Shown here piece after piece: positions 1-12,930 of a DNA stretch of 64,000 bases. The notes beneath the pieces are model-generated. The model did no database searches. It saw nothing but the letters and a program-made list of their open reading frames with translations, and was not told where the DNA came from. The DNA lies in NCBI GenBank assembly GCA_963969595.1, contig OZ018410.1, positions 25,176,913-25,240,912 on the forward strand, written 5' to 3'. Numbering within the stretch: position 1 is the first letter of the stretch; the number at the start of each line of letters is the position of its first letter. The position numbers and the translations under genes were made by a program. The stretch is from Neckera pumila (lineage: Eukaryota > Streptophyta > Bryopsida > Hypnales > Neckeraceae).

Positions 1-3000
1 TGGTGTGCGAACAGACTTAACGAATGGCTGCCATGTTCTTGAGCTTCTATTACCCTCGAGTGGTTTAGTGGGCACTATTGCACCATCCATTGGAAGGCTA
101 CAGAGTTTGGTGAATCTCTCTCTGGCGCAGAATGATCTCAGCGGCGACATCTTTACAATTGTGAAGCTGCCACAACTTGTACGACTCTTCCTGTCTGGAA
201 ATTCTCTCTCAGGTGCCGTCCAGTTGGGGATTTACTCAAAGCTGATGGTGATTGACATTAGTGACAATAAATTTTCAGGTCCCATTCTACCTCCGTTTCC
301 AGAGAGCCTTTCTAGTGTGAATTTTTCTGGAAATGCATTTTCTGGAAACATACCCGAGGAGCTCGGCCAGGCTACAGGTCTTAAGACTCTTGATCTGAGC
401 CGAAATAAGTTGGAAGGACCTATACCTGCTATGCCGCTTGTAGTCTCCCTTTCTATCCTCAGGTTGTCAGACAACATGCTCACAGGCCAGATTCCTTCTG
501 AGCTGTTCAACGAGCAGACGCCACAGCTTCAGGAAGTGGACCTCAGTCGAAATCGTCTCACTGGTAGGATTTCTCCCTCTCGATTATATTCGTACAGTGC
601 TGGTAGCTCGTCTGCTGTCAGTTTGGCTGCACCCTGCTTGGGCGCCTCATTTTGATTTTTATGTTCGGTAGCCAGTTTTTGAAAGGAATTGTAATATGCA
701 ATTGCCAGTGTGACAATGTAGGGTAATTTCGATCCTCATCAGCTCTTGTTGATTATTTCATGTGCAGGTAACTTGGGCCCTGTGAGCACAAAAGTCATGA
801 GTGTACTCAGGCTTGCTTCGAATAACCTGACGGGTCCTCTTCCGTCGAAACTACAGTCATGTCGTGTTGTTGACTTAAGTAACAACCACTTTTATGGAGG
901 ATTAACACTGAGCAAATGGAGTGTCAACCTTCGGATATTAGACCTCAGTCACAACAATCTGAGTGGTACCATAGACAATGCGTCGCTGATACAACTATTT
1001 GTGTTGGCTTCGCTCAATCTTAGCTCCAACCAACTTTCTGGTCCTATCCCTTCTAAGCTGTTCGCCTTTCCCTCAATCGCAGATTTGGTATTGTCGCATA
1101 ATTTGCTTCAAGGGCCTATTCCTGCTGCAGATCCATCAACAGCAGCAATCTCCCCCCTTCGTGTGTTGGACCTATCTGACAACCATTTAAGCGAACCTAT
1201 CCCGGAAACGTTGGGTTCACTTAGCGAACTTCTTGTTCTCAGCTTGAGCTCAAATCAGTTAGGGGGAACCATACCAGAGCAATTATCGAACTTGTCCAAG
1301 CTTCAATCTCTTGACCTTTCCAGGAACTTGCTGAGTGGGCCAATACCAGCGAAGCTTTCTTCACTGCTCAATCATCTCAATGTATCGATCAACAACTTAT
1401 CAGGCTCAGTACCACCGAATCTGGTCTCTTTTCCAACCTCATCCTTCTATCCAGGGAATCCACACCTTTCATTCCCAAGGGCTCCTTCATCTAACGCCTC
1501 AGGGCCTGGAGTTGTTCCTCAGGTGGAAAGCGATTACAAACGAGTGAACACGGCGATGAAGATTGGGTTGACTTTAGGTATCACCCTGGGAGCAGCGCTT
1601 ATTGCACTGTGTTGTTTAGTCGCTTACTATTACAAGGCGTTGAAACCTTCGTTGAAATTATCTGCTCCAAAATCTTGTCAAGAGAGTAATGAACCAAGGG
1701 AAGGACCCAATGTGGTGGTTGAGCAAACTGATGCTTGTCCCCCTGTTGAAATAGTTACTGTGAAAGGTGCTCTGGCACCATCGAAAGCAAGGAATGACAT
1801 TAAACGGGATGCTCTCGACTTACAGAAGAGCGCAGAATCACCCATGCGATCAGTGTGGAGAACGGCGGGGGCGCCTTCAGACGATGTATCCGTTGCAGAT
1901 GAGCACCCCATGGTGCTGAAAGTCAAGTCTCCTGATCGTTTGGCCGGTGATCTGTTCTTTCTCGATGCTACCCTTCTCTTCACTGCCGAGGAGTTGTCAC
2001 GAGCTCCAGCGGAGGTCCTCGGCAGAAGTAATCATGGGACTTCATATAAAGCTACCTTGGACAATGGCCATATTCTTACAGTTAAGTGGCTGCGCGAGGG
2101 CCTTGCTAGGAACAGGAAAGAGTTCACTAGGGAAGCTAAACGATTTGGCGGAATCAAGCACCCTAACATTGTATCATTGCGAGGCTATTACTGGGGCCCT
2201 CGAGAACACGAGAAGCTTCTACTGTCCGATTTCATCAGCTTGGGCAGCTTAGCTCATCATTTGTATGGTGAGTTCATTGAAGATATCAGCAGATTATTAC
2301 TATTCATTGTAACCTAAGAATGAAAACCTTAGTTATCGCAGTTACTGATGTGTGCAGTTGTCACACCTGTGATTTAATTCAGTAGGGTCAGTTTTCGAAA
2401 TTTTGGGCTATGGCAAAGCTCAAAGGAACTGCTGATACCTGTAAACTGAAGATATCAGCAGATTATTACTTGTAATTTGAAACGATTCTCACCAGACCTT
2501 TGACTTTGTTGCATTTAATCATATATATAATTCTGCTTGCAGAAAGGACAGGGCGGAGCCATCCTCCATTGACATGGGTGCAGCGGCTACAAATAGCAGT
2601 TGGAGTTGCAAGTGGATTGTCCTACCTACACAACAAACATGGAGTGGCTCATGGTAACCTCAAGGCAAACAACGTTCTTCTCCGGGGTCCACAGTGGGCC
2701 CAGTTGTCTGACTACAGCCTCCATCGCCTGATGACAACTGCTGGAACTACGAATCAAATCCTAAATGCAGGTGCACTTGGCTATCGACCTCCGGAGCTGT
2801 CTGCTACACGCAAACCCAAACCTACATTGGAAGCTGATGTGTACGCACTGGGAGTAATTTTGTTAGAGTTGATCACTGGCAAAAGTGCAGGAAACATCAT
2901 GTCCGCCAACTCTGGCGCAGTAGATTTACAGGAATGGGTTAGGTTGGTTGTCAAGGAAAGTCGACCCGTGGATTGTTACGATACAGAGATCGTGGGTTTG

Positions 3001-3132
3001 CACAGAGAGAATGAACCGCCGGGGAGTATGCATGAGGTGCTAACGATAGCCCTCTCCTGCGTGACCCCCCACGGAATGAGACCTACTGTTAAGTGCATCC
3101 ACGATCAATTGATTGCACTTGCAGAAGCTTGA
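1..3132 (+). CDS. LRR receptor-like kinase, atypical (pseudokinase), 5' end cut by window
   Basis: Exons are <1..563, 768..2267 and 2543..3132; both introns are GT-AG and the joins keep frame, giving 883 visible residues. Residues 1 to about 430 are leucine-rich repeats of the plant LxGxIP type (for example LDLSRNKLEGPIP). A hydrophobic segment (IGLTLGITLGAALIALCC, about 453-476) is the single membrane span. A linker of about 130 residues leads to a protein-kinase fold from about residue 600. The glycine loop is altered (GRSNHGTSYKA), while the VAIK-type lysine is kept in LTVKWL. The catalytic loop reads HGNLK instead of HRDLK, and the DFG site reads SDYS, so phosphotransfer is unlikely. This architecture matches the plant 'probable inactive receptor kinase' group that includes GHR1 and At5g10020. 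It would act at the plasma membrane as a receptor or scaffold. The ligand is unknown. The signal peptide and first repeats lie outside the window. Confidence 0.9.
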
Positions 3133-5443
3133 CAGCTCGCTCTTCAGAATGTACACAATGTATAAAAGAATTCTCTCCGATCCCATCAGACACTTTAGAG
3201 AGGGAGCACAGCATTGCATGGAGGAGGTTAGACTCCATTTTGAGGACGCATGTCGACTTAACTCGGCAGCAACCATTCTTTCGGGTAAATGCGTGGAAAA
3301 ATATCGATATCGGATGCTCCTAGTGATGGTCTTCATGCAAGTAGCTTGTGTTTGCAAATGAATTTCGTAATATTTTGCATTGGGAAAAAATTGTAGATTT
3401 TCTCCCCAAATTGCCTGATTTCCGGCTGTTATCCATTTGTCGTTTAACCTCTGAAGTATACTTTTCAGTTTAGTGTCTACAGATGTTTATTTGTAAATGT
3501 AGGGTCAATGACTGGAAATGGTCTGAATGTCTGAGTTGGAAAGTCATGTAAAACCCCGTTTCTGCGAAGCTTGTTTCAGTGCTTACTGGTATGATAGAAA
3601 GCATCTGAATTTTGATCCAATTTGGTGTTTTGGGGATGATACCAAGACATGATTGCATGTAATCTTATCACATTGAGTTGTTTTTTTCCTCAATTGAGGT
3701 TTAGTTTTCACTGTTGCGAAAAGAAGGAACAAATACAATTTGCACCATTTGAGGTGTTCATTTATGTTTGATCCCCTCTTTTTGCAAAGGATCTAAACCT
3801 CCATTCAGTGAGAAGGCACAGTGATGTGATTAGATGCATGCAATTATGCCTTGTCATTGGGGGATGTGGTTGTAGGTGCGTAGTGCAAAATTTGTCCCTA
3901 TTTTAGGGTTGTGTAGATTATAACCATTTCTTGGCCAATCATAAACCTTGCATACCTAGGTGTACTTGTGCAATATACACATGTAGAAGACAACATTCTA
4001 AGGAAAATCAACTAGATTAAGCCATGCTTCATTGTCGTTCCTTTAAATTTGAATTATTAAGAATTCAAATGTATTTAGAATAAATATGACTATTAACAGT
4101 GGTACTATATAAATGGAGGATATATATGACAGTACATTTAATTTTCAATTTTGAGATTTCTAACAAAGATAAGTTTGCCTTTACAGACCAAATGCAATTA
4201 TAAATAATTGAGAAGCTATATGATAATTTTTATGACAATTGAATTGCAAAAGAAGATGATTTTCAAAGCTTTATAACCAATTGAATTACACTTAAAAATT
4301 CAAATTATTTCCACTAACCATGCATATCAACCATAGTTGCTTCAACCAACTGGCCCTCATCTATTTGCACTATCCATTATTGGAATGCTTATTTTGAAAT
4401 GGTCTATCATTGCCTAGGTCCTTGTTTAGGTCTTTCTTCTAAGGCAATCTATATCGTGCATTCCTTGAAGTGTTTGAGTTTGAAAAACCACTTAAGGTGC
4501 ACTTTTTGTCCCAATCAAGAGATTTTCGATGGTAGAAAGACAATTGAATTAAATATGTTAAAAAATTATTTTTCACAAAATTTAGCTACAAGTCAATTGG
4601 AAATTTTAGGGTAAATTGTAATTAGTTAGCTAGACTTCAACAAATCTTTATTGTAAATTGGAAGCAATTGAACTGAAGCTACCAAAATAATAAAGATATT
4701 GTACAAAACTTGCAAGAATCAATACCCTCAACCAAATTCTTAGATCACTCATACGAAATTAAAAGCAAAAGAAGAAGAATGGCTACCTATTGAGTATAAT
4801 ATCAAGAAAATAATTGAAGAGTTGTTTCAAACGGTTGTTTACATTCACTTGCTCATAAGTGAAAAGGCAAGAATATCACTACAAAAGGCTGTATGAGAAT
4901 TGCTCCAAGCAAATTTGAGGCCTATTAGTAACCACACATATCCTCACAAGTTATAACTTAACCAAAGCAAGTAATCCTACATTTGACTAATTGCATAGAC
5001 ACATGTATATTTGGTAAGAGGTCTATAAAGCAACTAAGCTTTAAAAGCTCTTTCTAATGAAAAGGTACAAATTGCTTTCTCAATGTACCAATTGCATTTG
5101 TGAATGTACCAACAATGAACATATCAAGGGGTGGATGCTTTTAAAGCCTTCAATTTGTAATTCCAACTTCAAAATTCATAACTAATTCCGCTAATGTCCA
5201 AAATATATAAATCAACTTGGACTAGATGCCAAATTCCATTTATCTTTCAGGGAAAATATAATGAAAAATATTATAAAAAGTCAAATTCTCCAATTTTGAA
5301 AAATTGTAAACCACCTCATAAATGGTTACCGTATGGACCTCTCACCGTAAGTATTCATCAAAGTCAATTGACTTTGTTTACTTAGCCTGCAACTTCACTA
5401 ACCTTGTAAGTGAGCGTAAGCTAAGTATACCAAATTGTGATCC
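3133..5443. other. 3' UTR and AT-rich spacer, no gene seen
   Basis: The first few hundred bases are probably the 3' UTR of the receptor kinase gene. The rest is AT-rich with short random reading frames and no recognisable protein. I see no tRNA or clear element termini in it. Confidence 0.6.
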
Positions 5444-5701
5444 CATTAGAAGAGATTTGAGGGCAAGGGAGGGATGTTTTAGGCCTGTTCCCCTTGCCTA
5501 TTCCCTTGCTCTGAACCAACATTCTGTCATATTTAAATAAATAAATAATATAGTTGAAATTTTAAATTAGTATTATTTTTTTTTCAAAAAATCTGATGTA
5601 GCATTCTCTTGACCATGTCAGACTATGCATGTGGAAAAGTTCCCAGGCTGGGAACAAGCTGGGAACACGCAGTTGCTTTTGACTTCAAATCCCTTCTAAT
5701 G
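5444..5701. mobile_element. MITE, CATTAGA terminal inverted repeat family, copy 1
   Basis: The left end reads CATTAGAAGAGATTTGAGG and the right end is its imperfect reverse complement (CTTCAAATCCCTTCTAATG). The element is about 258 bp and has no coding capacity. The interior has a poly-T/A stretch and an AGCTGGGAACACGCAG-like motif. Ends and interior resemble the copy at 11231-11531, so both belong to one family. No clear target duplication is seen, so the superfamily is not assigned. Confidence 0.7.
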
Positions 5702-6889
5702 CTTTCTAAAACCAAAATTTATCGATTCTTGCCTAAACTATATTCCCTTAGTCTATTTATGAGAGCCTAGGATAGATTGTAGGAACACTTGTTTTCAGCA
5801 CTTTAAAACATTCACAATCTTGTTCAATAAATGCATAAGTAGAAAATGTACAACACTCTTTTTATTTCCAACAGGATCCAACAAAAAATTAAGCAATTTT
5901 ATAATAGGAACAATGCTCAATTGCCTATTCATACACAATGCATTTAAGGTAGACAATGCACCTATTTCCATCCTTGTACCCCATTCGATCATCATGTACT
6001 AATGGAATACATTGTAGAAAGAAAATGTGCACCATTGATACACAATTGATCCATTACCTTAAGTTAGGTTGTTTATTTGTTTTGTTTATTATGGTGAGAC
6101 CTCTTGGCTGTGTGTCCCCCGGTTGCGTTTGTAGTATCCTCGGAAAGCCCTTGGTGAGGAAGGGTGCACACGTTTTGTTTCGTGATGTTTGGACCTACGG
6201 GTATGAAAGTTATTGAATTTCAAAGTTTTCTTAAATTAAATAATTAAAAAATTACTTTTTACTTTTATTTTGACTGTGGCAACAATATAGGTCACACTAA
6301 TACACGATGATGGTGAATGGGGTACAAAGGCAAGATTGGGTCGGTGTTTTTTTAAGGGGCCTTATGAGACCCAAATGTCTCCAAAAAAAATGGACTACAT
6401 CAAGCCTACAAGAAAAATTTGAAGAAAAATTGGATGATAATGCCAAATTGCTCCAATTCTTTTTTAAACTTTGGATGAAAATGCCAACTATAAATGAAAC
6501 TCATCCAAATATGTGGATGAAAAGATAATTCTATCCAAAATATAGATGAATACTAAAATCTTTGGCTACATCATTTTCTCGTATGTTGCCACTTCAGCAC
6601 TACTCCCCCCGCCCCAAAAAAACAAAAAAAACAAAAACAAAACCCTGGAATGGGCGCAGTCTACCTTAGGTGTCCTTGAAGCAGCAGCTCATCTGGCCCT
6701 TCCCAAAGAAAAGCAGCAAAGGCTGTGCTCGGAGTAGACTAAGCTATTCCAAGTCATCTTCTTCGCAATTCCCAAGGCCTGTATTCCGACTGAGAGGATA
6801 ATGGGCGGAGATCCTGTGTCGGCCGACCTCAATCCCTCATGAATTAAATTACACTATTACACCAGTTTCGTCTCCTTCGCACCTTGGCT
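5702..6889. other. Spacer and promoter region of the DUF220 gene
   Basis: AT-rich to about 6590, then a higher-GC stretch with an A-rich tract (6615-6645) that leads into the DUF220 start at 6890. The last 250 bases are probably promoter and 5' UTR. No intact coding sequence is seen. Confidence 0.5.
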
Positions 6890-9772
6890 ATGGCGGACGC
6901 CGGAGTTCGCAACCCAGTGCAGGAGCTTCACGTGCGCTTGCAAGCTCCTGCGGCCTGGCTACACAACGTCGTCAAGGTGAGTCCAGTCGTACTTTCATCA
7001 AAGTTGGTCCTGGATTGATAATTAATTAATTGGTCATGTTGTGATTCCTCATTGCATGAATGGGAGTTGAAATTGTGTTGCGGTTGCTTGCGTTGTTTTG
7101 GAGACAGGGGGCCCAGCAGTCTGTGGGGAAGTTTGGGGTTTGGTTTCCAAAACCAGCAAGCGGCCACTCCGCAACGTTAATTGGGTCTGGTGGTGGAACC
7201 AAAGACGCGCATTGTCAGCAACAGGCTGAGCCTCAGGAGCAGTTGCAGAGGCAGCTGGCGGCGTGGCGACGTAACAGCTCGTGGGTCGATGAGACTCCGG
7301 CTCTGGAGGTAATTTAGGAATGCAACCCTAGCCTCTTATTAGGGACCAAGGATTCCTGGTGTTAGAATGACCAATTTGATTGATCTTATTTTGAAAATTC
7401 AATCAGTTAAATGGGGCTATACTTTGCATTACTTGAATCGGCGAGTAACAATGATGTGTTGATCGAAAAATAAGTAGAATTGAACAAATGAAAGTCCCGA
7501 ATTTGACCTACTCAACACTGCTTGAAAACACATCAAGACCAGTTTGGAATTAGTTCCCCAACATTGACACCAAATTCCCAATTCCCGAGAGTATAATTTT
7601 GCATTTGAAACCTGAAGCCATTAAGTAGCGCCCAGAACGGGTGGGCCAAAAACTATAAGGTGTGGTGATTGTTATGTGAAAGGCACAAGATGATAGAGCT
7701 CACCCCAAATTGTTTTTGTAAATTTTGGAGCTGTATTGACTTGGTTATGAGATTTTAAAGTCGTTTTGGTGCCTATCCCAAAACCAAGCACTCGACTTCT
7801 AACTCATGAGATGTTTTCTTCCTAGATCTTCAAAGCGTTGCATGAGAAGCTTACAACCAAATGAATTTCCACAAATGGAATCTTAGCATGTGGTGGTTTT
7901 TATTGTCATAAGATGGTTGATTACAATCATGATTGGGAGAAATTGTAGGCCTGCGTTAAGGCGCTAGACTGAATTGGGGGAGCCCACGTTAGTGCTGATG
8001 TCTTAGGGTTAGTTTTTTCTGTTTCTCCAGAACCTCATGACAATTAGAATGTGAAATTTCATGAATGGGAAAATACAGCCAAGGGGTGACGGTAGCATGG
8101 AGGCTGCAGGTGACGGTACCCAAAGGAGCTTTGTGCAAATTCGATTCCCGGTTCGAACTGGGAATTCCTCCAGATGCAGTTTACAACATTCTCACCGATC
8201 CCAACAATAAGCGCGTCTTCAAAAGCATTCAGGTTAGCCCACAATTTGGACAGCAGTCTGATTTTCTACCGTTTGTGTTTCGAATTCGCACTTCATCATC
8301 TCTTTGGTGCCAAAGATAACGACATTCTTTTGTCTCTCTTAGTTTGGGGTTGGGAATTTGTTGTTGCTTGTTCTGTGATTATGTGAAGGAGGTGAAGTAC
8401 CGCAAGGTGTTGGAAGATGATGGTGTCCGCCAGTTGGTGGAGCTGGAGCAGCTGGCGAGCTGGAGGTTTCTGTGGCTCTCGGGCACTTTGAGTGCCTGCG
8501 TTTTGGTGGATCAGGATCGAAGCACACACATGGTACTTTGTCTTTGTCTTATTTAGGTCTCGTTGCTTCTTCTTCATGTCTTTTGCTTCTCACAAGGGTG
8601 TCTGGATGAAAGGTAGAGAGCCCCATTCCCATACCTTGAATGTTTTGCAGGTGAAATACCGACTTGCTAAAACCGGGTTCATGAAGAGGTTTGAGGGATC
8701 GTGGAAAATTGAGCCTCTGTTTATTGACGAGTCCGGTGCCCCGGTGCTCGTCTCCGAAAGTGGAACTGAACGAGTTGCATCTGTGGTCACCCTACAACAG
8801 GTATCACAGCATCTCCATCTTTCAATTTTATTTCTCTCTGCTGCCAAGGAGAGATTGTCTTAACCCCTAAAGGATCTCAGGAGTCCTAAGCATTCATGAA
8901 ATCTTTGTAACTTTCTTTAGTGGCGTTTCACCTTCTGAGAGCAGTAGCAACTAAGAGTGACGTTGAGCAAAGTCATGCTAAATTTAGAGAAAAGCAAGCG
9001 AAATTGAATCTCTGACATACTCGAAGACTATGGCTCATTGCTCTCCCTTGTTCAAATTGAGTTCAACTCTGCGAAGCAAGGTGTCAAGGATTCCTTTTCA
9101 TGCCAATTCTATGGGTACTCAAGAAGCGTTCTCTTCAATGCTATGTTCATGCTTTTAACCTGACCAATAGGATCAATCATATTTGTGAGAAATATGATTG
9201 AGATAGGGCCAAATTATATGTTGTCAGAATCAATGAAGAGCATTGTTTGTGTTGGTTCCAAATATTGGTACCCAAAACTGTTAAAAAGAAAACAGAGAGT
9301 TAAGTTTCAATCTCTTGAGGTATGTTTTCACTTCTTAGGGTTGGTGCTAGGGGGAGGTGTTAGTGAAGCAAATCCAATTCAAATGTGTACCTAGATTCAT
9401 TCCTATGACCCTCACTAACACCACTCTCAAGACGAAGTAGTGTGAGCATGCCTTTGGTCCGTTTGGTGTTAATATTGACTTCTGTTCGTTATGTTGTTTG
9501 GACAGATTTGGCAGTCTGTGATTGTGCCGCCCCCACCCTTCAGTGGCTATGTACGTGGCATCACCACAAAGACGACCATGGAGATGATGCAGGAGCTACA
9601 AACGGAGGCCAAACGACTTCGGGAAGGAAATGCTTTAGACGATGCTAACAATTTCATCGACCATGACCAGAAAACAGGGCCTCTAGTTGATGAGGGGAAG
9701 GTTTCAAAGAAATCTGCACCTGGACGCCGGAAGTCGAAAAAAAGCCAATGGCGCCACAGAGATGAGAAATGA
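6890..9772 (+). CDS. DUF220 family protein (SRPBCC/START-like fold)
   Basis: Six exons: 6890..6976, 7108..7308, 8110..8232, 8389..8532, 8651..8800 and 9506..9772. Every intron is phase 0 with GT-AG borders, and the product is 323 residues. The start ATGGCG ([10 protein letters not shown]) is the first ATG of the coding frame. The middle carries the family block [20 protein letters not shown], then [20 protein letters not shown] and [13 protein letters not shown], then VASVVTLQQ and [13 protein letters not shown]. These match plant DUF220 proteins, which are related to the START/polyketide-cyclase fold and may bind a lipid or other hydrophobic ligand. The C-terminus is basic and lysine-rich ([12 protein letters not shown]), which could be a nuclear signal or simply a charged tail. 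No experimental function is known to me. Intron 5 (8801-9505) carries a lone TTAA-family terminus. Confidence 0.88.
8860..8873. repeat. Solo terminus of the TTAA element family
   Basis: TTAACCCCTAAAGG lies in intron 5 of the DUF220 gene and matches the outer end of the TTAA family exactly. No matching right end is found in the intron, so this is a truncated relic or a chance match. Confidence 0.4.
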
Positions 9773-11230
9773 GTGAGTCTTCACTCTGGTCCATAATGCC
9801 AAGTCTGAGTTTCAAGGCAACTATTTCACTCTTTTGTTGGTTGGTTAGGCGAAGGTTATAATTCTTAATGTTAGCTCCTCTATCAACCAAAATTACAAAT
9901 GTAGTAATTCAAGATTGGATGAAATGACTTGGCAGTATGTCCAGTAACCTATTCAAGCCTTTTTAAATTGTGCAGTCCAGAGTTGGCGAACAAATTGATT
10001 GTGCAGGGTTTGAAATTTAGAGCATGAAATTTAAATCATTGTTTTTGATTTGTAAGCAAAGCAAACAATTGTCTTATGTAAAAGGCATCTGAAGTAGCAT
10101 TTGCGACGAACGTCCACATCAGTGTGTTTTTTGGATTAGTACAGCGACAGTAAGAGCCTTGCGTGCCCTAATATTTCGAGGGAATCAGGTGCATTGGCAG
10201 AAATCCTCTGATAAGACTTGCAATCTGGCTACAAGAAGCCAGGAAAAAAACAAAACATGTCCATAACTCCACATGCATAGTTTGTAGAACTTTCTTGACA
10301 AACAAAGGTGGGTACACCCAAAATCGCACCCTGTCTAAAACCGCCATCATCACTCTGTCTACATTTCCAAAATCAATTTGTAAGTATGTTGAAGAAAAAA
10401 TGTAGAACATCTACCAAATAACTTTGCATAACTTTTGCATATGGTATCCAAATGTTGTGTCCTTTGCTGCAGTGGAACCTCTTTTCATCTGTCAACAAGA
10501 AAATATGAATATGAAAATTTGACCAGTCTAATAATAGAGGAACTAGGCACACTAGCCAAAAGTGGCAATTTTGGAAGTACCCACCTTATCTATGATGGTC
10601 GTAAGGCCAAAGTTACCCTTCTTCATTAATTGACTTTTGCCATAGGTTCCAATGAAACGCCATTTGTTTCAATCACAATTTGTGGCCTCCAAAGAAACTG
10701 GAACCAAGTGCTCTTGGAAGCAATCACTGATCACATGAGAGTGGCCTGGTTAAAGGCCACAAAGTTATTTGCTTTGTACCTATGTGCTTTGTACCCTACA
10801 AAGCTGGGATTTTCCTTAACCTGTAAATGACGGACCCATGACCATTGATTTCAAACCTCACTGTCCATCACTCAATTTGCTACCATTTTGCAATTAGATA
10901 TGTATGAAAAATTTAATATTTATTTTTCAGTGATGAAAGTACATGTCTTCTTTACTTTAGAAAAAATTTAGACTTTTTGGTGGAAAATAATTTTTTAAAG
11001 AATTTTTGAAGAAAAAGTGAAGAGAAATCATATTAAATAGAAAATATTTCAAAAAATCTGAAAATTTCACCATAAGTGTATATCACAATGACAACCATCA
11101 TGGTGTAAATCCAAATTCCGTATCATTCTATAATTAGAAAATAATAGACATTGAAAATACACCCAATGTTCAAATTGCAATAAAATATGCAATATTAGGA
11201 AGTTTTTCAAAATTCAAATTGGAGTACAAC
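9773..11230. other. 3' UTR and AT-rich spacer
   Basis: The first few hundred bases are probably the DUF220 3' UTR. A stretch near 10420-10490 resembles one near 23535-23600, so a dispersed repeat may be present. No gene is recognised. Confidence 0.45.
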
Positions 11231-11531
11231 ATTAGAGGAGTTTTGGGGGCCTTGGAAGACTATTTCAGGCCCATTCCCTAGTCTGCCCAGATTCAAGGAA
11301 CAACGGTACGGGCATGTCAGATTTTTTTTTTTCAAAAAAAAAATAAAAAAAAATAAATTTTTTTTACCAGAATATCATTTTAAGCAATTTTTTATTTTTT
11401 ATTTTTTTCAAAAATGATGTGGCAGTTGTTTGGCCACATCAGCTTGACCATTTGGCAGCGTTCCAGCATTCCTGCAGAGTTTCCAGAGTCGGGAACTCGC
11501 AGTCTCTTAGGATGCCCCAAACTCCTCTAAT
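11231..11531. mobile_element. MITE, CATTAGA terminal inverted repeat family, copy 2
   Basis: The left end ATTAGAGGAGTTTTGGGG and the right end CCCCAAACTCCTCTAAT are inverted repeats about 17-18 bp long. The outer flanking base is C on the left and G on the right, as in the copy at 5444-5701, so the repeat may be one base longer. The interior has A/T homopolymer tracts (11320-11410) and GGGAACTCGCAG near the right end, parallel to the GGGAACACGCAG of copy 1. It is about 301 bp and non-coding. Confidence 0.75.
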
Positions 11532-12169
11532 GAACTAGAGTATATGATCTTCATTTTGTTAGTTTGACTCAAACTCAAAAAATATCATTTTTGTGGAGAA
11601 ATTCTAGATTTAAAGCAAGGAGCAACAACTTCCCAAAATACTCTAAAATAGCATATTTTGTGATCCATTTTTTTCAATAACTTCTCATTTCCATAAAGAC
11701 AAAAATTGAAAAGAGTACAAACTCAATTGGATACTCTTCATAACCCAATGCAAAAGGTCAACAAGAAAAAGGAGGATGAAAAAATGCTTTTGAATTCTTC
11801 TTAGCTCAACAATATTGTCATTGGAAAGCCAAAGAATGGCGTCCGCGGCGCTCCATGGTTAAGCGCTTCGACAAGACTTGGTCACAAACAAATTTTTTTG
11901 CACTAGATCTCACCTTCAAATGAGGTGGGATTTGGTTCCTCTAAAGCTGGATGCATGAAATTGACCATTTGTTTTAAAAATAAAAATAAAAATTGGGTGC
12001 CTTCTTCAAACAAGAGCTCGGTCTCAATGTTCGTGCCCAGTCTTCTCGGCGGACTGGCATTCGGCTGCTAGAGGGCTCTGTTCGTCGACCTACTCTTCAG
12101 TTGTCTCCCTCGAGCTGGGAAAGCCTAAAAGGCTTAGAGGAGGGGGCGCAGAGCCCCCTTTCAAATTTA

Positions 12170-12930
12170 AAACCAACAACAAAAAACATTACAAGAAAAT
12201 GGGAGGCACAGTGAAGTGCCACAAATATCATCCCCATCAGAGCAGAAAAGCAGTGTCCATTCCGCTTTGAACTGAGAAATAGCACTAGCTAACATTGTCT
12301 TGTTTTTTACCACAATTTTAATGTGCTTCCCAATTGCCATGCCAGTGTGCACTGTAGAAACCCAAGTAGACCCTAAAATTCTCTCTAAGTGCCAATGTTT
12401 TGAAGTCTATATCTCCTACTACACCTTGCCATCCAAATGTGCCAAAGAAGGAAAGTCCTCATAACATCCCACGGTTGCTTATCATAATTATGAGCATACT
12501 TACCCAAAGAGTCACTAGTCAAATAAAAATCAAATCCTAACAAAGCTGTTTGCAAAGAAACAATTGCAGGGACCTGGCTTGAGTCGCCAATAAATTAAAC
12601 TTGGACCACAAGTTTTGAGTGACCGGGCAGTCCCAAAGGAGATGGCCCTAGTTTCCATGTCACATGGACAAATTGAACAACCAGACTCCGCTTGCAGAAT
12701 CCTCCATGATAACCACTCCCCTGTTACTACTCCCCGGTTCAACATTTGCCACAAAAACGTAGCGTGCTTCTTTGGCCTAGCATTGTGCCGTATGATTCTG
12801 AAAACCTTTTTAATCTTGTTAAATTTTCTGAAAAAACTTGATTCTTCAATTCATGTACTCCTGTAGGCGTTTCAGCTTTCTTCTGCAATCCAAGTAAATA
12901 CCCTCTCTTAACCGGGTAGCCAAAAAAGGG
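12170..12930 (-). pseudogene. Decayed LINE-type reverse-transcriptase gene fragment (zf-RVT region)
   Basis: On the minus strand, 12780-12600 reads FLWQMLNRGVVTGEWLSW, then CSICPCDMET. After a one-base frame change it continues GHLLWDCPVTQNLWS. The C-x2-C followed by ET-x-GHLLWDCP...LW is the signature of the zinc-binding module (zf-RVT) at the C-terminal end of plant non-LTR reverse transcriptases. Downstream, 12480-12420 reads KQPWDVMRTFLLWHIWMARC, like the next conserved block of the same proteins. Stops and frameshifts show that it is dead. The RT core itself is not recognisable here. Confidence 0.75.

Noticed and set aside
8150..8172. GGTTCGAACTGGG, resembling a tRNA T-loop
   Set aside because: It lies in exon 3 of the DUF220 gene and encodes SRFELG. 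No acceptor stem or anticodon arm is present.
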